This document shows positions 1-4,709 of a stretch of DNA of 6,683 bases, piece after piece. Under the pieces are notes generated by a model. It did not search any database. It had not been told where the DNA came from and saw only the letters and a program-made list of their open reading frames with translations. The stretch comes from Gammaproteobacteria bacterium (lineage in GTDB: Bacteria; Pseudomonadota; Gammaproteobacteria; SZUA-229): contig DAOWLL010000097.1 of assembly GCA_030641945.1 (NCBI GenBank), positions 1 through 6,683 of the forward strand. Reading direction: 5' to 3'. A program made the translations under genes and the position numbers. Numbering within the stretch: position 1 is the first letter of the stretch; each line of letters begins with the position of its first letter.

Positions 1-90
1 AGGTTGGGATGAGGGGTGATAAGCGCCGAGCTTGTATCATGAGCCCTCACCCCGGCCCTCACCCCAACCCTCTCCCAGTGAAGAGAGGGA
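1..90. repeat. GC-rich intergenic repeat with direct and inverted copies
   Basis: The 11-base unit GCCCTCACCCC occurs at 43-53 and again at 55-65. The first 16 bases are an imperfect reverse complement of about 56-71, with two mismatches in the core. A short hairpin pairs CCCTCTC (68-74) with GAGAGGG (83-89). Runs of this composition are common as dispersed non-coding repeats between genes in Gammaproteobacteria; that part is recalled, not measured. The element probably continues to the left of the window. No coding frame is apparent in it. Confidence 0.55.
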
Positions 91-138
91 CAATCGGTCG
101 TAGGGCCAATCAATTTGGCTTATAACCGTAACCCGAAG

Positions 139-158
139 CCACCGGCTTTAGCCGGTGG
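139..158. repeat. Perfect 8-bp hairpin, possible insertion-element end
   Basis: CCACCGGC (139-146) and GCCGGTGG (151-158) pair perfectly around the loop TTTA. The sequence just after it reads AATATTCAC. No T-run follows on either strand, so it does not look like an intrinsic terminator. Stems of this shape next to a TTCAC-like tetra- or pentanucleotide are typical of the ends of IS200/IS605-type elements and related REP sequences. No transposase is visible here, so a remnant or an orphan end is an inference. Confidence 0.4.
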
Positions 159-211
159 AATATTCACATTATCAGCGGCCAGCTGCGGACTAACAATAGT
201 ATCAGGCCCCG

Positions 212-427
212 TCAACTCTGCAGCTGTAGTGCCTTCATTTCAGTGCTCGCTGGATCCAGCCCATTTATAGATTTTTGCCTGCAGTTATCTCCGTGTTGTA
301 ACAAATACAACATAGAAGAAATGACTTCATTTTTATCACTCACCCGATAGATCTCTGTTGAAGCCGTCATGTGATTGGCGTACCCGGTCAAGTTTGATTG
401 ACTGAAATCGCTATTATTGGGTTCCAC
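212..427 (-). CDS. Doubtful small hypothetical protein (71 aa)
   Basis: This is an open frame of 71 codons starting with GTG at 427, in a stretch with no better coding candidate. The predicted product is polar and soluble, with no signal peptide, no membrane segment and one cysteine, and I recognise no family. There is no convincing ribosome binding site before the GTG. An internal ATG would give a product of about 52 residues. It is divergent from the small membrane ORF at 473. It is listed because nothing else explains the region; it may well be non-coding sequence that is open by chance. Confidence 0.22.
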   Translation of the reverse strand: MEPNNSDFSQSNLTGYANHMTASTEIYRVSDKNEVISSMLYLLQHGDNCRQKSINGLDPASTEMKALQLQS

Positions 428-459
428 GGATCTGGGCTACAGAACCGATTACTAAATGG

Positions 460-464
460 GGAGG
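460..464 (+). promoter_or_regulatory. Strong ribosome binding site for the 37-aa ORF
   Basis: GGAGG lies 8 bases before the ATG at 473, inside a purine-rich run (458-468). This is the main reason to take the short ORF seriously and to prefer 473 over any upstream start in the same frame. Confidence 0.55.
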
Positions 465-472
465 GGGTGACC

Positions 473-586
473 ATGGTTGAAACTCTGGTAATAGCGTTAC
501 TGGCCATTCCTGCGGTTTTGATTGGCGCATTATTGGTCATCATACCCCTGTTTGCTCTGGCCAGGATACTGGGCTTTCGAAACTAG
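473..586 (+). CDS. Small single-helix membrane protein (37 aa)
   Basis: The 37-residue product is almost entirely one hydrophobic helix (about residues 5-31), with Glu3 near the N-terminus and two arginines (31 and 36) at the C-terminus. By the positive-inside rule, the N-terminus would face the periplasm and the C-terminus the cytoplasm. A GGAGG site is well placed before the ATG. No family is recognised; phospholipid-embedded regulatory peptides of this size are common but very diverse. It is convergent with the LTXXQ-type gene at 632. Its TAG stop lies inside a 17-base repeat that recurs at the end of the HopJ gene. Confidence 0.45.
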   Translation: MVETLVIALLAIPAVLIGALLVIIPLFALARILGFRN

Positions 587-611
587 CCCGCATATTGCAC
601 GAAGGCGGGCT
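583..611. repeat. Dispersed repeat copy A with hairpin between convergent genes
   Basis: CTAGCCCGCATATTGCA (583-599) is identical to 6288-6304. In this copy AGCCCGC (585-591) pairs with GCGGGCT (605-611) around a 13-base loop. The hairpin sits between two convergent genes and could limit read-through, but no T-run follows on either strand, so a terminator role is unproven. The shared 17 bases include the TAG stop of the upstream ORF. Confidence 0.5.
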
Positions 612-631
612 GGTTGTACCAGGCGCCACTT

Positions 632-1126
632 CTATTTTTCAGAAAAAATTACTGGTACTGAAACGCCGATGTCTTCATCCGCCAGCACCATAAAGAAGCT
701 GGTCCAGTTTTCATCATTGAAAGTTCGTACTACGTTGTCACGGCATGAAAGTTTATATTCCAGTATCTGTCTTTGAAGTCTGAAAATATCATTTTGCATC
801 TGCTGTAGTCTTGCTGATGAAATGGTTGGAGATAATGCGGCTTGTTTTATCTTGATGCGTTTAACAGCGGCTTGTTTCATTGCTGCCAGCATCGGTTGTC
901 TGTTCTCTCTGCGCCAATCTTCAAGCTTGCCGATCTGTTCTTCTGTCAGCCCGATAAAATCTTTATTGTTGAGAATAACGGGAAGCAAGTTCGGCAGGTA
1001 GTTGATCTTGTCGAGCTTTTCGATAGATGAGTTTATATCAAATTGTTCCTGGTCCGGTGCAGATCCAGCGAAGCTCATCTGTGTCACAAGTAAGAATGAA
1101 AGTGAAAGTATAATTCTGCTGCCCAT
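632..1126 (-). CDS. Exported LTXXQ-motif (Spy/CpxP-like) protein
   Basis: The 164-residue protein begins with a typical Sec signal peptide: Arg4, a hydrophobic core to about residue 15, and an Ala-type cleavage after SFA at 20. The mature part is mostly helical and charged. LTEEQ at residues 60-64 starts a helix and FNDENW (136-141) resembles a second degenerate copy. This is the pattern of the Spy/CpxP/CnrX family of periplasmic chaperones and metal or envelope-stress sensors. Between them is a Gln/Arg/Lys-rich helix (about 80-127). One cysteine (128) remains in the mature chain. The start is well supported: AGGAGG lies 7 bases before the ATG. The family assignment rests on motif and architecture only, so a role in envelope stress is an inference. 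No sensor kinase or metal exporter gene is nearby. Confidence 0.75.
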   Translation of the reverse strand: MGSRIILSLSFLLVTQMSFAGSAPDQEQFDINSSIEKLDKINYLPNLLPVILNNKDFIGLTEEQIGKLEDWRRENRQPMLAAMKQAAVKRIKIKQAALSPTISSARLQQMQNDIFRLQRQILEYKLSCRDNVVRTFNDENWTSFFMVLADEDIGVSVPVIFSEK

Positions 1127-1133
1127 AGGATAA

Positions 1134-1139
1134 CCTCCT
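1134..1139 (-). promoter_or_regulatory. Consensus Shine-Dalgarno of the LTXXQ gene
   Basis: Read on the minus strand this is AGGAGG, 7 bases before the ATG that ends at 1126. It is one of the best ribosome binding sites in the window and fixes the start of the secreted protein. Confidence 0.75.
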
Positions 1140-1474
1140 GTTAGTTTGTTTTTTTAGGTGTATTTTTTGTCCATTTAGTGCCGCATTGTTATCGCTTGTC
1201 TATGCAGTCAGATCTTTAGTAGCATTATTTATGTCAATTCAGAATTGATTTTATAATGTGTTGATAACATGAGTGACTGAATCGGTACACTGTTCAAGCG
1301 GTGCGTACTATAACAAAATTTACGCACAGCGTTGTAACAAAATATGTAATTCACGCGTTTTCAGCTGCGTTTTATTAGCGTAAATAAAAAACAGATTAAA
1401 TTAGAGGAAGGGCTTGTTTTCTCTAACAACACTACGTGGATAGTGGTGCTGTTCGGGAGTATTAAGTCAGAACT
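1140..1474. other. AT-rich spacer with operator-like symmetry, no gene seen
   Basis: No credible coding frame was found on either strand. The spacer should hold the promoter of the LTXXQ gene. A minus-strand TTGACA hexamer (1237-1232) is present, but no good -10 box lies 16-18 bases further on. Other structure includes a direct repeat TAACAAAAT (1311-1319 and 1335-1343), an inverted repeat ATTTACGC/GCGTAAAT (1318-1325 and 1378-1385), and a hairpin at 1425-1453. The last is 11 bp with one mismatch and one G-T pair, and lies just past the stop of the four-cysteine gene. It lacks a following T-run. Confidence 0.5.
1234..1248. promoter_or_regulatory. Perfect 15-bp palindrome, candidate operator
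   Basis: TCAATTC-A-GAATTGA is a perfect 7-1-7 inverted repeat. It overlaps the minus-strand TTGACA hexamer (1237-1232) about 110 bases upstream of the LTXXQ gene. Such symmetry is what a dimeric repressor would bind. The regulator is unknown, and the AT-rich setting makes chance symmetry more likely. Confidence 0.35.
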
Positions 1475-1678
1475 CTATACCGGTTTATTTTTTCTGGAAG
1501 TAACGGGTCGTTTTCTTTGTTCAAGTTTACGTTTGATGGCAGGACTGTTTTTTTCAGGGTCTGAAAATGCAAAGCGACCATAAAGTACACAGCCTTTCAT
1601 ACCCGGATTACAGGGTTTTTGTTTGACTTTCATACATAGCCCATCAACTTCGTGAGGGCAGCCCCATGCGCTGGACAT
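1475..1678 (-). CDS. Small four-cysteine conserved hypothetical protein (67 aa)
   Basis: The 67-residue protein has four cysteines at 7, 15, 23 and 30, spaced C-x7-C-x7-C-x6-C, with His9 close by. The core ends in CVLYGRF (30-36) and a strongly basic tail follows (about residues 48-65). There is no signal peptide or membrane helix, so it should be cytoplasmic. The regular cysteines suggest bound metal (zinc or an iron-sulfur cluster) or redox activity, but no named domain is recognised. I recall similar short proteins in other Gammaproteobacteria only as hypothetical. The start is supported by AGGAG 5 bases before the ATG. It is divergent from the cytochrome c gene, with a Fur-box-like site between them; a link to iron or redox is therefore possible but inferred. 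Confidence 0.65.
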   Translation of the reverse strand: MSSAWGCPHEVDGLCMKVKQKPCNPGMKGCVLYGRFAFSDPEKNSPAIKRKLEQRKRPVTSRKNKPV

Positions 1679-1759
1679 GTCAGCTCCTGCCTGTACTCAA
1701 CAAATGTGGCTGCATTTTACGTTAGAATAGACAGCAATTAGAAGGGGCTAGTAAGGAAT

Positions 1760-1778
1760 GCAAATTATTATCATTAAT
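1760..1778. promoter_or_regulatory. Candidate Fur box
   Basis: Read on the minus strand, this 19-base site matches the classic Fur consensus GATAATGATAATCATTATC at 14 of 19 positions by eye, including the run ATGATAAT. It lies between the divergent four-cysteine gene and the cytochrome c gene, 67 bases before the latter's ATG. A heme protein gene is a plausible Fur target. The region is AT-rich, so a match of this quality could arise by chance. Confidence 0.35.
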
Positions 1779-1845
1779 TACATGTCCTTTTGAGTGTTCG
1801 AAAATTACATAAATGAAAAACATATATGAAAATGCGGTGTAACAC

Positions 1846-2313
1846 ATGGGAATAAAAGTTCTAGTCGTAGTGACATTAAGTCTGCTTGTGGTTTCTTGTG
1901 GCAAGTCGGATGAAGCTGCGCAGGTGTCAACCATAAGCAATGATGTTTCGGATACGCAAGTCGCGACGATAAGTGAATCTCCGACTACGGTTGAGGCTGT
2001 AAAGGCGGACGGGGAAACTGTTGCAGCCACCGAATCAGTTACACAGGCTCCGGAGCAAGCAGATAATGCTGGTGGCGAAGCTGTGTACAAGAGGGCTTGT
2101 ATAAGCTGCCATATGACAGGTGCTGCCGGTGCGCCTAAAGTAGGCGATGCATCGGCGTGGAAAGATCGTATCAACAAAGGTGCTGCTGCACTTGTTCAGT
2201 CTGCGATTGCTGGCGTCCCTGGTACTGCGATGATGGCAAGAGGAGCTTGCGCTACATGTACTGAGGATGATATCAGGGCAGCCGTTGACTATATGGTTGC
2301 ACAAAGCCGGTAA
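1846..2313 (+). CDS. Cytochrome c5-type lipoprotein
   Basis: This is a 155-residue secreted monoheme cytochrome. Residues 1-17 form a lipoprotein signal peptide with the lipobox V-V-S-Cys18. Gly19 at position +2 does not suggest inner-membrane retention, so the protein is probably anchored to the outer membrane and faces the periplasm. A flexible Ala/Glu/Thr/Val-rich linker (about 20-75) precedes the heme domain. CISCH (85-89) is the covalent heme site and His89 the proximal ligand. GAPKVGD (95-101), the Trp105 region and A-M129-M-A-R-G match the c5 family; Met129 is the likely distal ligand. Cys135 and Cys138 correspond to the extra disulfide seen in cytochrome c5. The protein should shuttle electrons in the periplasm. 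The start has only a weak ribosome binding site. It is followed 167 bases later by a membrane protein and then a cytochrome b. Confidence 0.88.
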   Translation: MGIKVLVVVTLSLLVVSCGKSDEAAQVSTISNDVSDTQVATISESPTTVEAVKADGETVAATESVTQAPEQADNAGGEAVYKRACISCHMTGAAGAPKVGDASAWKDRINKGAAALVQSAIAGVPGTAMMARGACATCTEDDIRAAVDYMVAQSR

Positions 2314-2480
2314 GTAATACGTATTTATAAAGACTCGTCGCATGGAGCAAGTTAGCAGGTTTTCCTGTATGGACCGAATTCATGTGCATCAGGCCATCGA
2401 AATGAATAATCTTGATGATATTCAGCTCGATGGCTGGTAAATTCAGCATAACAAATCAATAACCAGGCGGGGGTAATGCC

Positions 2481-2765
2481 ATGTCTTATGACACCTTAAC
2501 TATTGCTGCTATTGTCGTTGTAGCCATTCTCATAGTCGTAATAATTCTGATCGGTCGAAGCAGCGCTAATAACGACAGAAAGTTGCGCACATTGGCAAGG
2601 CATCTAACTATGATGGAAGGCAATCAGGAGGCGATGAATCTCTGTAAGGAGATTCATAAGGAACATCCTGATCTCTGCGTTGGTCTGGATTATACCCTGC
2701 TTGAAAATGGCGATAATGTTGAGATTGACGAGTGGAATTCGAATAAGCCAAAACCGCAGGGTTAA
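2481..2765 (+). CDS. Unrecognised single-helix membrane protein (94 aa)
   Basis: Residues 6-25 form one very hydrophobic helix rich in Ile and Val. A basic stretch (Arg26, Arg33, Lys34, Arg36, Arg40) follows, which predicts a periplasmic N-terminus and a cytoplasmic domain of about 70 residues. That domain has two cysteines (55 and 66), three histidines and an acidic, Asn-rich C-terminal end. I recognise no family. The ATG at 2481 follows a G-run (2469-2473) that can serve as a ribosome binding site. It lies between the c5 lipoprotein and the cytochrome b, 52 bases before the latter. An accessory or assembly role for that pair is an inference from position alone. Confidence 0.65.
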   Translation: MSYDTLTIAAIVVVAILIVVIILIGRSSANNDRKLRTLARHLTMMEGNQEAMNLCKEIHKEHPDLCVGLDYTLLENGDNVEIDEWNSNKPKPQG

Positions 2766-2817
2766 TCAGGAAAGATTATAAAAGTCAGTGATGTAGCAGC
2801 ATTTTAAACCAGATACT

Positions 2818-3477
2818 ATGGATGATCCGGTTATCAAGCGTGTGCTGGTCTGGAGTGGGTGGCTTAGATTAAGTCATGCATCTATTGGGCTGGCGACACT
2901 GGCCTTGCTAATGACAGGATGGTTGATCGCAGAAAGCCCTTCATTGGCCGAGTCTGCGCTCGATTTGCACTACCTGGGTTCCAGTTTCCTGATCTTTGGC
3001 CTTGTCGTTCGCATCGTTCTGTTTTTTGCTGGCAAGGAGCACGAACGCCTGCCAGGCCTTTTTCCTGCAAGTTCTGAATTATATTCGATAGCTAAGACAT
3101 TGCGTTTCTACATTAGCCTGGGGAAGTCGCCAATGCCTGGCTGGTATGCGCAGAATCCTTTGTGGAAACCTCTCTACCTTGTAATATATCTGGCCCTTAT
3201 AATCCTTGCTATTTCAGGTGCAGCAATGCCTGATACTTCGACCGCACTTGGTTTCTATGTGCCTTCAGTGCATACATTCTGGGCGCAGCTAGTGCTTTGG
3301 TTCACTGTGTTACATATCGCAAGCGTGTTCATGCATGATTACAGGAATCAGACAACAGATATCTCGGCCATGGTGAATGGCTACCGGCTGTTTCTAATTG
3401 AGGGCAACCAGGCTGGCCCAGGTGCTGATGAAACAATCCAGATCGTTACGCTTGATTCACTGAAAAGACGCGATTGA
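2818..3477 (+). CDS. Cytochrome b561-type (Ni,Fe-hydrogenase b-subunit-like) membrane protein
   Basis: The 219-residue protein has four membrane helices at about residues 17-37, 51-71, 117-137 and 152-173. Histidines sit where a two-heme b561-type cytochrome (PF01292-like) needs them: His20 in helix 1, His51 at helix 2, and His152, His166 and His173 in and after helix 4. The tail motif HDYRNQTTDISAMVNGY (173-189) is close to the signature of the b subunit of Ni,Fe-hydrogenases and related thiosulfate or formate enzymes. It should move electrons between the quinone pool and a partner. No hydrogenase or molybdoenzyme is nearby, so the best visible partner is the c5 lipoprotein upstream. There is no clear ribosome binding site. 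The VLVWSGWLRLSH start matches the family N-terminus, which supports the ATG chosen. Confidence 0.85.
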   Translation: MDDPVIKRVLVWSGWLRLSHASIGLATLALLMTGWLIAESPSLAESALDLHYLGSSFLIFGLVVRIVLFFAGKEHERLPGLFPASSELYSIAKTLRFYISLGKSPMPGWYAQNPLWKPLYLVIYLALIILAISGAAMPDTSTALGFYVPSVHTFWAQLVLWFTVLHIASVFMHDYRNQTTDISAMVNGYRLFLIEGNQAGPGADETIQIVTLDSLKRRD

Positions 3478-3527
3478 GTTCAGTAGCGTTGAAACATAGT
3501 GATTCTGCACCAGTTAGACTCAGGACC

Positions 3528-4592
3528 ATGTCAAGAACAGGCTTAATGTTATATCTGTTGTTGGCCTGTGTGACAGTACAGGCTGCGAATCATTGCGTAA
3601 TTCTGCAGTACCATCATTTCAGTAATGATACGCCCAGGATAACCAGCGTCACGCTTGAACAGTTTGATGATCACCTGGATTATCTCAAAGACAACAATTT
3701 TAATGTGATGGCTTTACGTGATGTTGTAATGGCGCTTGAACACAAGCAGGAGCTGCCGGATCGTTGTGTTAGTTTGACCGTAGATGATGCCTATATCTCG
3801 GTTTATCAAAATGCTGCACCCAGGCTAAAAAAACTGGGCTGGCCGCTGACGGTCTTTATTAACACCGAAGGTGTTGACCAGGGCATATCATCATATATGA
3901 CATGGGACCAGATGCGCGAGCTTTCAAAGCAGGGTGTAACGTTTGAAAACCATGGTCATGGGCATATTCACATGATCCGTAAAAATAAAGGTGAGAATGA
4001 TGAAGACTGGCGTCAAAGAGTAATCAATGACATCAGCATGGCCCAGCGAAGAATTAGCGAGGAGATCGGGCTTGCTCCCCGGCTGTTTGCGCATCCATAT
4101 GGCGAGTATAATCCGGCCACCCTGAAAATCATCAGCAACATGGGACTAACAGGTTTTGGCCAGCAATCAGGGCCTGCATGGCCGGGTGCTGATTTTGCTG
4201 TGCTGCCGCGTTTCCCGATGGCGGCCAATTATGCCGCCATGCAGAGCTTTAAAACCAAGGTGAATACTCTACCTCTCCCCGTGGTCCGGGCCGAGCCAGC
4301 TGATCCGCTGGTTCCGCTGCCGCAAAAGCGCCCAGGCTTAAGACTCACCTTGCTGGCGGGTGCTTACTCAAAAGCGGCTATTCAATGCTTTATAGGCGGC
4401 AGTAATGACGTTGAAATTGCCTGGAATACGGACGGGGTCGATCAGTTCACGGAAACGCCAAAGTTTGATTTAGGGCCTGCTCGGCACCGTACCAACTGCA
4501 CCATGCCGTCGTCACAAAAGGGCCGTTATCACTGGTACAGCCATAACTGGTTTGTCAGAAAGGCTGATGGCAGCTGGTATGCGGAGTATTGA
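3528..4592 (+). CDS. Exported CE4 polysaccharide deacetylase, PgaB-like
   Basis: This is a NodB-fold carbohydrate esterase 4 protein that would remove acetyl groups from an N-acetylglucosamine polymer. From the ATG at 3528 (354 residues) it starts with MSRTGLMLYLLLACV. This could be a signal peptidase I substrate cut near VQAA, or a lipoprotein with Cys14. Motif 1 is TVDDAY (84-89; usual form TFDDG) with the Asp pair 86-87. Motif 2 is NHGHGH (141-146), where His142 and His146 likely bind the metal. Motif 3 is HPYGEY (189-194), close to WPYG of PgaB. The C-terminal part (about 270-354) ends in RYHWYSHNWF and is an extra domain that I cannot name. A TTG at 3474 in the same frame overlaps the cytochrome b stop and would add 18 residues. 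I prefer the ATG because it gives a normal signal peptide. The target polymer is unknown. Confidence 0.82.
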   Translation: MSRTGLMLYLLLACVTVQAANHCVILQYHHFSNDTPRITSVTLEQFDDHLDYLKDNNFNVMALRDVVMALEHKQELPDRCVSLTVDDAYISVYQNAAPRLKKLGWPLTVFINTEGVDQGISSYMTWDQMRELSKQGVTFENHGHGHIHMIRKNKGENDEDWRQRVINDISMAQRRISEEIGLAPRLFAHPYGEYNPATLKIISNMGLTGFGQQSGPAWPGADFAVLPRFPMAANYAAMQSFKTKVNTLPLPVVRAEPADPLVPLPQKRPGLRLTLLAGAYSKAAIQCFIGGSNDVEIAWNTDGVDQFTETPKFDLGPARHRTNCTMPSSQKGRYHWYSHNWFVRKADGSWYAEY

Positions 4593-4650
4593 GGCGATAG
4601 ATCTCATTCTGTCCTGATCTGCGAACCGCTGCAGTACTTGATCTACGACA

Positions 4651-4679
4651 TTGTATATATTAGAGAAATCTAATATACT
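4651..4679 (+). promoter_or_regulatory. Sigma70-like promoter with internal palindrome
   Basis: TTGTAT (4651-4656) and TATACT (4674-4679) are separated by exactly 17 bases, a sigma70 layout with a good -10 and a partial -35. Transcription would start near 4686, just ahead of the glucosaminidase gene. A perfect 9-bp inverted repeat, TATATTAGA (4656-4664) and TCTAATATA (4669-4677) around GAAA, fills the space between the boxes. A repressor or a spacer-twisting activator bound there would control the gene; the hairpin would largely lie upstream of the transcript. Confidence 0.5.
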
Positions 4680-4691
4680 AAAGCGCTATCA

Positions 4692-4696
4692 TAAGG
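4692..4696 (+). promoter_or_regulatory. Ribosome binding site that leaves the glucosaminidase start open
   Basis: TAAGG lies 4 bases before a TTG (4701) and 13 bases before the in-frame ATG (4710). Neither spacing is ideal. The choice changes only three residues ahead of the signal peptide. Confidence 0.4.
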
Positions 4697-4709
4697 CTCA
4701 TTGGATACA

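Noticed and set aside
1209..1257. Full sigma70 promoter in the spacer (TATAAT at 1252-1257 plus; TTGACA at 1237-1232 minus)
   Set aside because: Each hexamer is good, but neither has a partner box at proper spacing, and no plus-strand gene follows closely.
1318..1385. ATTTACGC/GCGTAAAT inverted repeat as an operator pair
   Set aside because: The arms are 52 bases apart in AT-rich DNA; an 8-bp match at that distance is weak evidence.
1425..1453. Hairpin after the four-cysteine gene as an intrinsic terminator
   Set aside because: The stem is good (one mismatch, one G-T pair), but the sequence that follows on the minus strand is A-rich rather than T-rich.
1722..2343. Long minus-strand open frames opposite the cytochrome c gene
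   Set aside because: The plus strand carries a clear heme motif, lipobox and c5 signatures; the opposite frames are rich in Ser, Cys and Thr and match no family.
2393..2434. Inverted repeat GCCATCGA/TCGATGGC with a 26-base loop, as a terminator or riboswitch
   Set aside because: The loop is long, no T-run follows and no further pairing supports a conserved RNA.
2342..2440. 32-codon plus-strand ORF between the cytochrome c and the 94-aa gene
   Set aside because: It has an ATG and a plausible composition ending in DDIQLDGW, but no ribosome binding site and no recognisable family; its length is within chance.
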